A DNA stretch of 13,079 bases, taken from contig JBBITF010000079.1 in the NCBI GenBank assembly GCA_037440925.1, forward strand, positions 1-13,079, in the 5' to 3' direction. The first letter of the stretch is position 1; each line of letters starts with the position of its first letter. The stretch is from JAABUE01 sp037440925. Lineage in GTDB: Bacteria; Chloroflexota; Anaerolineae; Anaerolineales; Villigracilaceae. Below the pieces are notes generated by a model. It was not told where the DNA came from. It was given only the letters and a program-made list of their open reading frames with translations, and did no database searches. The translations under genes were made by a program, and so were the position numbers. Of this stretch, positions 1 through 8,432 are shown in pieces.

Positions 1-236
1 GGCTCTATGCCCAAAACTGCGCCGCCTGCCACGGCGAGAATGGCGTAGGCGATGGCGCGCTCAAGCGGGATCAGCACGCCCAAAAAGCCGGAGACCATCA
101 ACGGTCCGTGCGCCATTGCCAGGTTGTTGAAAGTGGGTAAAGCCCAACCCAAACGCAACAACCCAGCCCAAAGTGCAAAAAGCAAAGCCGAAATGGCGAG
201 AGCAAGTAAGGGGAGAAAGCGGGGTTGGAGTTTCAT
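1..236 (-). CDS. Membrane protein of unknown function, N-terminal part (runs off left edge)
   Basis: Reading the minus strand from an ATG at 236 gives 78 codons open to the window edge, so the C-terminal part is missing. The protein starts MKLQPRF, followed by a hydrophobic segment (about residues 7-29) and a second one (about 42-60), then a further hydrophobic stretch. This suggests a polytopic inner-membrane protein with a short cytoplasmic N-terminus. The motif HGPLMVSGFLG at about residues 44-54, followed by a Leu-Glu-Arg-Ala turn, looks like a conserved family signature. I do not recognise the family with confidence; a haem- or metal-binding membrane protein of the NnrS type is only a guess. 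Two other ATGs at 238-246 are out of frame, and no clear Shine-Dalgarno sequence precedes the chosen one. It lies downstream of the aldehyde oxidoreductase gene, separated from it by a hairpin terminator. Confidence 0.6.
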   Translation of the reverse strand, partial: MKLQPRFLPLLALAISALLFALWAGLLRLGWALPTFNNLAMAHGPLMVSGFLGVLIPLERAIAYAILAVAGGAVLGIE

Positions 237-242
237 ACATTC

Positions 243-284
243 ATTCTAACAAGAATAGCCAATCTTTCTTTGCGCTGGCGCAAA
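243..284 (-). promoter_or_regulatory. Two inverted repeats in front of the membrane protein gene
   Basis: TTTGCGC-TG-GCGCAAA (269-284) is a perfect 7-bp inverted repeat centred about 40 bp upstream of the start codon. ATTCT-AACA-AGAAT (243-256) is a 5-bp inverted repeat directly in front of the gene. Either could be an operator, or the first a hairpin in the leader. No convincing -35/-10 pair is visible here. The function is inferred from position only. Confidence 0.3.
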
Positions 285-354
285 AATACCCGGCTTTGCC
301 TGCTTAGTGTGTTCCACCATCGTTCCAGTCGTGCTTGAGAGATCTGCTTTGATA

Positions 355-387
355 AAAGGATGACGCCCAGAACGGACGTCATCCTTT
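355..387 (-). terminator. Rho-independent terminator of the aldehyde oxidoreductase gene
   Basis: An 11-bp perfect stem (355-365 with 377-387, AAAGGATGACG against its complement) has an 11-nt loop and is flanked by an A/T run on both sides. It begins 23 nt after the stop codon of the gene ending at 411. Read on the minus strand, the stem ends in CCTTTTATC, a modest U-tract. Because the stem itself ends in A/T pairs it could work in both directions. Confidence 0.7.
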
Positions 388-410
388 ATTCAGTGAACGC
401 TGTTTACGGA

Positions 411-2234
<1,824 letters not shown>

Positions 2235-2242
2235 AACTAAGC

Positions 2243-2250
2243 CTCCTTTT
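2243..2250 (-). promoter_or_regulatory. Strong ribosome binding site of the aor gene
   Basis: AAAGGAGG on the minus strand lies seven bases before the ATG at 2234. It fixes this start against the competing frame that opens at 2304. Confidence 0.8.
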
Positions 2251-2294
2251 GAAATGATAAAATAACCATCGCGGGGATGGGTGACTCTGCATTA

Positions 2295-2343
2295 AGGATA
2301 GCATTTTAATAATCCGTCAGTCAACTATTAAGTTTTTTCTTAA
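2295..2343 (-). promoter_or_regulatory. Sigma-70-type promoter of aor with adjacent inverted repeat
   Basis: On the minus strand TTGACT (2319-2324) and TATCCT (2295-2300) are 18 bp apart, predicting a start near 2288 and a leader of about 54 nt. Directly upstream of the -35 is the perfect inverted repeat TTAAG-N6-CTTAA (2328-2343) in a very A/T-rich stretch. It could be an operator or act as an UP element. The leader contains a small hairpin, CCATC-N5-GATGG. The promoter is called from hexamers and spacing only. Confidence 0.55.
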
Positions 2344-2433
2344 ATCAGTTTTTGTGTCATCATTTTTGCAGGACGAATTTTCCCTCATCTGTAAGTTACT
2401 ATCACAACCGCGAAGATTTTGATCAGCGCTGCG

Positions 2434-2451
2434 CGCAAACTGAAGTTTGCG
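2434..2451. repeat. Palindromic REP-like element
   Basis: CGCAAACT-GA-AGTTTGCG is a perfect 8-bp inverted repeat with a 2-bp centre. It has the same design (an intergenic, self-complementary octamer with a very short loop) as the hairpin at 7835-7855. It may be a member of a dispersed palindromic repeat family, but only this copy is seen in the window. Confidence 0.45.
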
Positions 2452-2490
2452 GTACAGCCGCGCTATGCTTTTTCCAACAGATAGGGGCTT

Positions 2491-2502
2491 CTTGTTAACA
2501 AG
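2491..2502. repeat. Perfect 12-bp palindrome downstream of azlD
   Basis: CTTGTTAACAAG is fully self-complementary. It lies 19 bp beyond the azlD stop codon and about 170 bp upstream of the aor -35. It could be a protein-binding site; no function is shown. Confidence 0.3.
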
Positions 2503-2521
2503 GCAGGCAGTTACATACTTT

Positions 2522-2836
2522 TCAAAAAAAGAACTCAAGCAGCAACAACGCGGCCATGCCGCATACAATCGTGAGCAGGGTATTCCTGGTTTTCCAGGCT
2601 ACCAGGACGGCCACCCCGCCTGCTAGCAAGCGAAAATTGAACGGGGAAAGGAAGAGTTTGCCCTGCTGAACGAACAATTCTGGCGCAACAATGGCCGATA
2701 AGATGGCCGGCGGGACGAAACGCAATGCCCGGCGTAGCGTTTCTGAGACCTCGAGCCGCCCTAGCAAATAGATGAACGAGAATCTCATTCCAAAAGTCAG
2801 CGCGCCGCCCAGTAAAAGAATTAGCCAAATGTTCAT
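2522..2836 (-). CDS. azlD: AzlD-like small subunit of an amino-acid exporter
   Basis: This 104-residue integral membrane protein has about four hydrophobic segments and the usual AzlD size. The family hallmarks are visible: the Gly-Ala-Leu-Thr-Phe-Gly-Met-Arg segment in the first helix (residues 11-18) and the RFVPPAILSAIV block (39-50). AzlD works with AzlC to export branched-chain amino acids or related compounds (best known from AzlCD in Bacillus and BrnFE in Corynebacterium). The frame is open much further upstream, to 3142, but that part lies in the shadow of azlC. The ATG at 2836 gives the family-length product and overlaps the azlC stop as ATGA, which indicates translational coupling. 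The substrate cannot be told from sequence. Confidence 0.88.
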   Translation of the reverse strand: MNIWLILLLGGALTFGMRFSFIYLLGRLEVSETLRRALRFVPPAILSAIVAPELFVQQGKLFLSPFNFRLLAGGVAVLVAWKTRNTLLTIVCGMAALLLLEFFF

Positions 2837-3534
2837 GATGCCCCCTTGGAGGAATTTTGTCCCTCCAGCGCTGTGCCGGCCAAAATACCGAGTAGACCGG
2901 CGGCCATCAGACCCAGTTTGTAGGGCAAAGCAAAAGCCAGCAGCGCCACCATGCTTGCCAAACAGGCGGAGGCAATGGCCGGCCGGTCTTTGAGAGTTGG
3001 AATGACAATGGCAATGAATGTCAGCGGTAGAGCAAAATCCAGCGGCCAAGACGCAGGCAGAGTGGCGCCCAAAAGAATACCAACAGCCGTGCTTGCTTGC
3101 CAGATTGTCCACAGCGCCAACCCTGCGCCTAGAAAAAACCAATGACTATTTGCATGAGGTTCTCCTTGCTCGTAATGCAAAATGGCGGTCGCATACGCCT
3201 CGTCGGTCAGCAGATACGCCAGCAAGATTTTCCAGCGTAGCGGCAGGCTGCGCACATAGGGAGCAATCGAAGCGCTGTAGAGCAAATGCCGCAAATTGAC
3301 GACCGCAATCGTCAATACCACAATCAACGCTGGCACCGCATCGCGCACCAATTGGGTAGCGATGAACTGGGCAGAACCCGCAAAAATGATAGAAGACATC
3401 ATTTGCGCAGGAACAGGTCCAAGTCCGGCGCCGAGCGCAAGAACGCCATAGATCATCCCAAAAGGGGCAACTCCAATCAACAACGGAATTTCGGCGCGGA
3501 CGCCAGTCCAAAACGACCTCACGGCTTGACTCAT
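2833..3534 (-). CDS. azlC: AzlC-like large subunit of a branched-chain amino-acid exporter
   Basis: This 233-residue permease is of the AzlC/BrnF family. Conserved features include GVAPFGMIYG (21-30), the FAGSAQF motif (51-57), NLRHLLYS (80-87) and LTDEAYA (109-115). Six or seven hydrophobic segments follow the family pattern. With AzlD it should form a two-subunit exporter in the cytoplasmic membrane. The start at 3534 is supported by GGAGGAG (3541-3547) six bases upstream. Its stop overlaps the azlD start by 4 bp. The pair has its own -10 element near 3591 and follows the terminator of the ABC exporter operon, so it is probably transcribed on its own. A tail of about 12 polar residues ends the protein. 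Confidence 0.9.
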   Translation of the reverse strand: MSQAVRSFWTGVRAEIPLLIGVAPFGMIYGVLALGAGLGPVPAQMMSSIIFAGSAQFIATQLVRDAVPALIVVLTIAVVNLRHLLYSASIAPYVRSLPLRWKILLAYLLTDEAYATAILHYEQGEPHANSHWFFLGAGLALWTIWQASTAVGILLGATLPASWPLDFALPLTFIAIVIPTLKDRPAIASACLASMVALLAFALPYKLGLMAAGLLGILAGTALEGQNSSKGAS

Positions 3535-3590
3535 AAGTTCCTCCTCCGCTGGCTGATATTTTAGTGGAAGTAGCCAGGCGTTGACCGCCC

Positions 3591-3596
3591 ATTATA
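3591..3596 (-). promoter_or_regulatory. Probable -10 element of azlCD
   Basis: A perfect TATAAT is present on the minus strand, predicting transcription from about 3583 and a leader of about 50 nt. The -35 is poor: at 17 bp spacing only a T-rich hexamer is found, and it lies in the T-run of the upstream terminator. A weak or activator-dependent promoter is possible. Confidence 0.4.
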
Positions 3597-3612
3597 CTCA
3601 CAACGGTAACTT

Positions 3613-3656
3613 TAAAAACGAGAACGCCCCGAAGGTGAGAGCCTTTGGGGCGTTCT
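3613..3656 (-). terminator. Rho-independent terminator of the marR-ABC operon
   Basis: A 15-bp stem with one G-T wobble (3621-3635 with 3642-3656) has a 6-nt loop and starts 5 bp after the stop codon ending at 3661. Read on the minus strand it is followed by CGTTTTTAAAG. A T-run is also present on the other side, so it may be bidirectional. It insulates azlCD from the exporter operon. Confidence 0.85.
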
Positions 3657-3660
3657 TTTG

Positions 3661-5586
3661 TTACACTGCTTCTACTTGCACAAATTGACTGTTATACAAC
3701 TCGGCATAGAACGCGCCGCGCGCCAGCAGGTCTTCGTGCGTTCCCTGCTCCACGATATCGCCTTGATTCATCACCAGAATCCAATCGGCGTCGCGGATGG
3801 TGGAGAGGCGGTGGGCGATGATGAAACTCGTCCGCCCGCGCATCAGGCGGCGCATGGCTTCTTGAATCAGCAGTTCGGTGTGCGTATCCACCGAGCTGGT
3901 GGCTTCGTCCAAAATCAGCATGGGCGGGTCAATCAAGAAGGCGCGGGCAATCGTCAGCAATTGCTTTTGCCCGGCGGAGATGTTGGTGGTTTCCTCGTTC
4001 AAGACCATCTGATAACCGCCCGGCAGCGCGCGGATGAAATGGTCGGCGTGCGCCATTTTCGCGGCGTTTACCACTTCTTCTTCTCCGGCGTTTTCCCGTC
4101 CGTAGCGGATGTTGTCGAAAATCGTGCCGTTGAACAGCCAGGTATCTTGCAGCACCATGCCGAACTGACGGCGCAGGTCGGCGCGCCGCAGGTCGCGCAC
4201 GTCGTGACCGTCCACCAGAATCGCGCCGGAGTCCGCGTCGTAGAAGCGCATCAATAGTTTAACCAGCGTGGTCTTGCCCGCTCCGGTAGGTCCGACAATC
4301 GCCACCCGCTTGCCCGGCGCAATCTCCGCGGAAAAGTTCTTGATGACCGGCTGCTCGGGTTTGTAGCCGAAGCGCACGTTGCGGAATTCGACTGCCCCGC
4401 GGATTTCGGTCACTTCGACGGGGTTCGCGGTTTCGGGGATTTCTTCCTTCTCTTCCAAAAACTCGAAGACGCGCTCCGCCGCCGCCGCCGTTTGTTGCAA
4501 GACGTTGGAGATGTTCGCCATTTGCATGATGGGCTGCGTGAACGAGCGCACGTACTGGATGAAGGCTTGAATATCGCCCACCGTAATCAGGTTGCGGACG
4601 GCGAGATAGCCGCCGAGAATCACCATGCCCACATAGCCTAGATTGCTGACGAAGTTCATCATCGGCATCATCACGCCCGAAAGGAATTGCGACTTCCACG
4701 CCGAGCCGTAGAGGGTGCGGTTCAGCCCTTTGAATTTTTCGATGCTGCGCGCTTCGGCGTTGAAGGCTTTCACCTCCACGTGTCCGGCGAACATTTCCTC
4801 GATGTGTCCGTTGACGTGACCGAGATAATCCTGCTGTTCGCGGAAGTAACGCTGCGAGCGCCGCACGATGAACTGCACTATGACCAGCGTCAGCGGAATG
4901 ATGAGCAGCGCCACCAGCGTCATTTGCCAGGAGATGGTCAGCATCATCGCCAGCACGCCGAAAACTGTCACCACCGACGAGATGATTTGCGACAGGCTCT
5001 GGCTGAGGGTTTGATTGACGGTATCCACGTCGTTGGTGACGCGCGAGAGAATTTCGCCGTGATTCGTGCCGTCGAAGTAGCCGAGCGGCATGCGGTTGAT
5101 TTTTTCGGCGATGTCGCGCCGCAGGCGGTAGGTGATGTCCACCGCCACGCCGGTCATCACCCAGCCTTGAACGTACGCCAGAATCGCGGAAAGGACGTAT
5201 AACCCCAGCGCCAGCAGCAGAATGTCGGCGATGCCGGGCAGGTCAATGCCTGCGCCGCTCCCGCCGATTTGTCCCATCACGCCTTCAAAAAGTTTGGTGG
5301 TGGCGTTGCCCAAGATTTTGGGTCCAAAAATGGAGAATACGGTCGAAGCTACAGAAAGCACAATGACGAGGAGGGTGACCAGCTTGTATGGACCGAGATA
5401 GGCGACGAGTTTCCGCATCGTGCCTTTGAAATCGCGCGCGGATTCGCCTTTCATCATCGCCATCGGACCGCCGCGTCCCATCGGTCCGCCGCCCATGCCG
5501 GGGCGCATTCCGCCGGGCGCGCCCATCGGCGCGGCGGGGCGTTTTCCGTTGCCGCCGGAAGCGGGAGAGGGGATGTGCGCGCTCAT
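3661..5586 (-). CDS. Heterodimeric ABC multidrug exporter, catalytically competent half (TMD-NBD)
   Basis: This 641-residue half-transporter combines six membrane helices with an ATPase domain. A Gly/Pro/Met-rich cytoplasmic tail (residues 1-47) is followed by the transmembrane domain (about 60-365) and the nucleotide-binding domain (about 395-635). Visible motifs are Walker A GPTGAGKT (432-439), Q-loop Gln480, Walker B LILD with catalytic Glu561, D-loop SSVD (564-567) and switch His592. The signature motif is ISAGQ (536-540) rather than LSGGQ. This pairs with the defective Walker B and switch of the partner encoded upstream, leaving one active and one degenerate ATP site as in TM287/288 and BmrCD. 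It would export hydrophobic or toxic compounds. The start at 5586 overlaps the partner's stop by ATGA and has AGGAGG (5594-5599) seven bases upstream. The substrate is unknown. Confidence 0.93.
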   Translation of the reverse strand: MSAHIPSPASGGNGKRPAAPMGAPGGMRPGMGGGPMGRGGPMAMMKGESARDFKGTMRKLVAYLGPYKLVTLLVIVLSVASTVFSIFGPKILGNATTKLFEGVMGQIGGSGAGIDLPGIADILLLALGLYVLSAILAYVQGWVMTGVAVDITYRLRRDIAEKINRMPLGYFDGTNHGEILSRVTNDVDTVNQTLSQSLSQIISSVVTVFGVLAMMLTISWQMTLVALLIIPLTLVIVQFIVRRSQRYFREQQDYLGHVNGHIEEMFAGHVEVKAFNAEARSIEKFKGLNRTLYGSAWKSQFLSGVMMPMMNFVSNLGYVGMVILGGYLAVRNLITVGDIQAFIQYVRSFTQPIMQMANISNVLQQTAAAAERVFEFLEEKEEIPETANPVEVTEIRGAVEFRNVRFGYKPEQPVIKNFSAEIAPGKRVAIVGPTGAGKTTLVKLLMRFYDADSGAILVDGHDVRDLRRADLRRQFGMVLQDTWLFNGTIFDNIRYGRENAGEEEVVNAAKMAHADHFIRALPGGYQMVLNEETTNISAGQKQLLTIARAFLIDPPMLILDEATSSVDTHTELLIQEAMRRLMRGRTSFIIAHRLSTIRDADWILVMNQGDIVEQGTHEDLLARGAFYAELYNSQFVQVEAV

Positions 5587-7823
5587 GCTAATTCCTCCTG
5601 GCTGAGTTGTGAGAGGGCAATATCACGATAAACCTCGCAGGTTTCCATTAACTCGCGGTGCGTCCCTTTGCCGACGACGCGCCCTTCGTCCAGCACGATG
5701 ATTTGGTCCGCCGCTTTGACGGTCGCCACGCGCTGCGAGACGATGAACACGGCGCTATTCGCCACGTACTGTTTCAAGGCGCGGCGCAGCGCCGCGTCGG
5801 TTTTGAAATCGAGCGCGGAAAAACTATCGTCAAAGATGTAAATCGGCGCGCGTTTGACCAGCGCGCGGGCAATCGCTAGCCTTTGGCGCTGTCCGCCGGA
5901 GACGTTGGAGCCGCCTTGCGAAATTTCGGTCTTCCACCCGTCTGGGCTGGAGCGGATGAACTCCGCAATCTGGGCGACTTCCGCCGCTTGCAGCAGGTCG
6001 GCTTCTTCGGCGTCTTCATCGCCAAAGCGCAGGTTGCTTTCGACGCTGCCGGTGAACAGGTTGCTGCGCTGCGGCACGTAGCCGATTTTCTCGCGCAGGT
6101 CGCTTTGCCTCACGCTGCGGACGTCCACGCCGTCAATCAGAATCGCGCCGCCGCTCGCGTCGTAAAAGCGCGGAATCAGCCGCACGATGGTGGATTTGCC
6201 CGAGCCGGTCGTGCCGATGAAGGCGGTGGTCTCGCCGGGGCGGGCGGTGAAAGTGATGTCGTGCAGCACGTCTTCTTCCGCGTCGGGGTAATGGAAGGAG
6301 ACGCGGTCGAAGGTCACTTCGCCGCGGAACGGTTCGGGGAAGCGCCGCGGCTGTTCGGGTTCGGGGATGGTCGGCTGAGTCTCCAGCACGTCGGCGATGC
6401 GGTTGGCGGAGACTTGCGCGCGCGGCAGGATGATGAACATCATGGACATGAACATGAAGGCGAAGAAGATTTGCATGGCGTATTGCATGAACGCCATCAT
6501 CGCGCCCACCTGCATTTGCGATTGCGCCACCTGATTGGCGCCCACCCATACCACCAGCAGCGAGACGGCGCTCATCAGGAACATCATCACCGGCATCAAA
6601 ATCACCATCACGCGGCTGACAAAGAGCGAGTTTTCGGTCAGGTCGCGGTTGGCGCGGTCGAAGCGGGCTTCTTCGAACCGCTGGCGGTTGAAGGCGCGCA
6701 CCACCATCATGCCGCTCAGGTTTTCGCGCGTCACGCGGTTCAAGTTGTCAATCAGGGTTTGAATCTTTTGGAAGCGCGGCAGGGTGACGGAAAAGACGCT
6801 GACAATGATGCCAACCAACACCGTCACCATCAGGGCGATAATCCACCACATTGAAGGGGCGGTGTTCAGAGCGCGAATCAATCCGCCGACGCCGATAATC
6901 GGCGCGTAAAAGACCATGCGGATGATCATCATCGTCACCATTTGCAGTTGGGTCACGTCGTTGGTGGCGCGGGTGATGAGCGAAGCGGTGGAGAACTTTT
7001 CGATTTCGGCGCTGGCAAAGTTGGAGACGCGCACGAACAGCCCTTCGCGCAAATCGCGCGCCACCCCCGCCGCCGCCCGCGCCGAGAGCAAGCCCACCAG
7101 AATCGTCGCCGTCACCGAAACGAGGGTGACGAGCAGCATCAGCCCCCCGGTGCGCAGGATGTAATCGTTCTGCATTTGGACGGTATCCACGCCCAGCGCG
7201 GCGTATTCCGCTTTGGCGGCGGCAATGCCCATTTGAGCGGTCAGCGTTTCGCCGAGCGCGTCGAAGCGCTCTTGAAACGCGCTCAACATTTTCGCGCGCG
7301 CCGCGTCGGGCATTTGGGGCAGCGCGTCGAACAAGTTCATGCCCGGCGGCAGTTTGGACGGGTCGAAGCCCATGCCCTGCCCCAGCATGGCTGCGGCTTG
7401 CGGGTCGCTTTGGGCTTTTTCCAAAAAGGAAACGATCAGCAGTCCGCGCGCCATCACAGGCTCCAGCGCTTTCAGCGCGGCGGAATCCAGGTCTTTGCGG
7501 ACGTAAACGGTCTGACCGTCCGCGGCGGGATAGCGCTTTTGGACGTCGGGGTAGGCGGCGTCGGAAGGTTGAACCGGCGCGTAAGCGGACTCGACCTGAG
7601 CCGCCGCTTCGGGGGGCAGCAACAGACTCAACCGTTGATAGGTTTCCGCGCGCAGCGCCGCGGGGACGGGACTTTCCACGCCGCCCTGCTGAATCCCGAT
7701 GGTCACAATTTTGGAGAGATAATCGGGCAGGGTCAGGTCGGCGTTGGCTTGCACAAACAACAGAAGAATGGCAAGCGCGATGGACGGGGCATAACGACGA
7801 ATGTAGGGAAAGAGTCTTAACAT
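5583..7823 (-). CDS. Heterodimeric ABC multidrug exporter, degenerate half with large extracytoplasmic insert
   Basis: This is a 746-residue half-transporter, against about 580-620 for a usual one. Helix 1 (about 12-28) is followed by the conserved LPDYLSKIVTIGIQQGG block (32-48). An insert of about 175 residues (45-220), rich in Ala, Pro and Gln, then precedes helix 2 (about 224-247). It should face outward, where BmrCD also has an extracellular domain. The NBD (about 500-740) has Walker A GTTGSGKST (537-545), Gln585 and a good signature VSGGQ (641-645). The residue after Walker B is Asp666 instead of Glu, and the switch His is Gln697, so the ATP site built on its Walker motifs should be inactive. 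The start at 7823 has no Shine-Dalgarno sequence; a poly-A stretch and a hairpin precede it. It lies 120 bp after marR and overlaps the next gene by 4 bp. Confidence 0.92.
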   Translation of the reverse strand: MLRLFPYIRRYAPSIALAILLLFVQANADLTLPDYLSKIVTIGIQQGGVESPVPAALRAETYQRLSLLLPPEAAAQVESAYAPVQPSDAAYPDVQKRYPAADGQTVYVRKDLDSAALKALEPVMARGLLIVSFLEKAQSDPQAAAMLGQGMGFDPSKLPPGMNLFDALPQMPDAARAKMLSAFQERFDALGETLTAQMGIAAAKAEYAALGVDTVQMQNDYILRTGGLMLLVTLVSVTATILVGLLSARAAAGVARDLREGLFVRVSNFASAEIEKFSTASLITRATNDVTQLQMVTMMIIRMVFYAPIIGVGGLIRALNTAPSMWWIIALMVTVLVGIIVSVFSVTLPRFQKIQTLIDNLNRVTRENLSGMMVVRAFNRQRFEEARFDRANRDLTENSLFVSRVMVILMPVMMFLMSAVSLLVVWVGANQVAQSQMQVGAMMAFMQYAMQIFFAFMFMSMMFIILPRAQVSANRIADVLETQPTIPEPEQPRRFPEPFRGEVTFDRVSFHYPDAEEDVLHDITFTARPGETTAFIGTTGSGKSTIVRLIPRFYDASGGAILIDGVDVRSVRQSDLREKIGYVPQRSNLFTGSVESNLRFGDEDAEEADLLQAAEVAQIAEFIRSSPDGWKTEISQGGSNVSGGQRQRLAIARALVKRAPIYIFDDSFSALDFKTDAALRRALKQYVANSAVFIVSQRVATVKAADQIIVLDEGRVVGKGTHRELMETCEVYRDIALSQLSQEELA
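5594..5599 (-). promoter_or_regulatory. Ribosome binding site inside the end of the first ABC gene
   Basis: AGGAGG lies seven bases before the ATG at 5586, within the last codons of the upstream ABC gene. It supports the coupled start and contrasts with the missing site in front of the 7823 start. Confidence 0.7.
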
Positions 7824-7834
7824 ATTTTTTTGTA

Positions 7835-7855
7835 GGACAAGTCTTCGACTTGTCC
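7835..7855 (-). promoter_or_regulatory. Hairpin in front of the first ABC gene
   Basis: GGACAAGTC (7835-7843) and GACTTGTCC (7847-7855) form a perfect 9-bp stem around a 3-nt loop. Its base lies 12 nt upstream of the start codon at 7823, where a ribosome would bind. It is also the first copy of the 35-bp repeat. It could affect translation or mRNA stability of the exporter relative to marR, or be a dispersed palindromic repeat; there is no U-tract strong enough to call it a terminator with confidence. Confidence 0.5.
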
Positions 7856-7938
7856 GCTTGGTCGTGTGGGAGGAGGTCTTCGACTTGTCCGCTTGGTCTT
7901 GTGGGAGAAGGTCTTGGACTTGTCCGCGACTTATCCGC
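7841..7938. repeat. 35-bp tandem repeat, about three copies, between marR and the ABC genes
   Basis: Copies start at 7841, 7876 and 7911, exactly 35 bp apart. Copies 1 and 2 share their first 23 bases (7841-7863 and 7876-7898) without a mismatch; copy 3 matches at GTCTTgGACTTGTCCGC and then ends in a direct repeat GACTTGTCCGC / GACTTATCCGC (7917-7927, 7928-7938). The spacer parts (TGTGGGAGgAG / TGTGGGAGaAG) are nearly identical too, so the whole unit was duplicated. It fills almost the entire marR-ABC gap and is not coding. Confidence 0.85.
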
Positions 7939-7943
7939 GCAAC

Positions 7944-8399
7944 CTACGGGGGCACGCTGCGCTCTGACTCCAGCACTTCTGCCCGCTCGATGAGCAATTG
8001 CAAAGCGGCTTGAACCTGGGCTTGTTCTGCAGGAGTCAGGCTTGCCGCCAGTTGGTCGAGCCAGCCTTGACGGGCTTGCATGCTCTGTTCGGAAACGCGC
8101 AGCCCGGCTTCGGTGAGGGTGATGAGTTTGTTTCGGCGATCTTGCGGGTCCTCGGCGCGCTCCACCAACCCTTGCTGCACGAGTTTATCGAGCAATTGGC
8201 TGGCGGCGGCGTTGGTCACGCCCATTTCTTCGCCCAGGTCGGAGACTCCGCACGCGCCTTTGTGCCGGATGCGGAACAGGGCGTTGAGCTGCGAAATGGA
8301 ATAATTGTTTTCTTTGGCGAACTTCATGAAATGGCGCATGGAAAACCGCATGGTCACGCGCAGCCATTCGCGCAGGGTCTCTGCTAAGGGAGGAGACAT
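7944..8399 (-). CDS. MarR-family transcriptional regulator of the ABC exporter operon
   Basis: This 151-residue winged-helix regulator should act as a dimer that binds DNA and releases it on sensing a ligand. The winged helix spans about residues 35-100: GVSDLGEEMGVTNAAASQLL (51-70) is the helix-turn-helix, and DPQDRRNKLITLT (84-96) is the typical MarR wing with the conserved Asp-Arg-Arg. Flanking helices at both ends form the dimer interface. It is first in an apparent operon with the two ABC half-transporters, a common arrangement in which MarR represses its own gene and the pump. A good promoter with an A/T-rich inverted element over the -10 lies just upstream, fitting autoregulation. The ribosome site in front of 8399 is weak (AAAGAGTG). 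The family is clear; the ligand is unknown. Confidence 0.92.
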   Translation of the reverse strand: MSPPLAETLREWLRVTMRFSMRHFMKFAKENNYSISQLNALFRIRHKGACGVSDLGEEMGVTNAAASQLLDKLVQQGLVERAEDPQDRRNKLITLTEAGLRVSEQSMQARQGWLDQLAASLTPAEQAQVQAALQLLIERAEVLESERSVPP

Positions 8400-8418
8400 A
8401 GTTCACTCTTTTTGATTA

Positions 8419-8432
8419 TTAAGTTTTATTAA
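8419..8432 (-). promoter_or_regulatory. Candidate MarR operator over the -10/start region
   Basis: TTAA-N6-TTAA (8419-8432) lies in an A/T-rich stretch that overlaps the edge of the -10 and the predicted transcription start. ATTAA also repeats with about one helical turn spacing. MarR proteins often bind A/T-rich palindromes at this position. The symmetry is short, so this is a positional inference. Confidence 0.35.

Larger units (their letters stand above)
2344..2521. other. Intergenic region between azlD and aor
   Basis: No credible gene lies here; the 83-codon minus-strand frame across 2317-2568 lacks family features and overlaps azlD. The region holds two perfect palindromes, listed separately. 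I see no GC-rich hairpin with a T-run after azlD, so the azl transcript may continue toward aor. Confidence 0.6.

Noticed and set aside
2317..2568. 83-codon minus-strand frame in the azlD-aor gap
   Set aside because: It overlaps azlD, contains the aor promoter and a palindrome, and has no ribosome site or family features.
2837..3142. Upstream extension of azlD to 206 residues
   Set aside because: The extension lies out of frame inside azlC and does not resemble any protein; the ATG at 2836 gives the usual AzlD length and the ATGA overlap.
5883..6854. 323-codon open frame on the plus strand, very His-rich at its end
   Set aside because: It is antisense to the ABC gene; the His runs are the complement of Met/Ile/Val-rich membrane helices. 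There is no ribosome site and no recognisable fold.
6942..7820. 292-codon open frame on the plus strand
   Set aside because: It is antisense to the transmembrane and insert part of the ABC gene; its length is explained by high GC and codon bias on the coding strand.
7841..7938. CRISPR-like direct repeats
   Set aside because: There are only three units, the spacers are themselves near-identical, and no cas gene is present; it is a simple tandem duplication.
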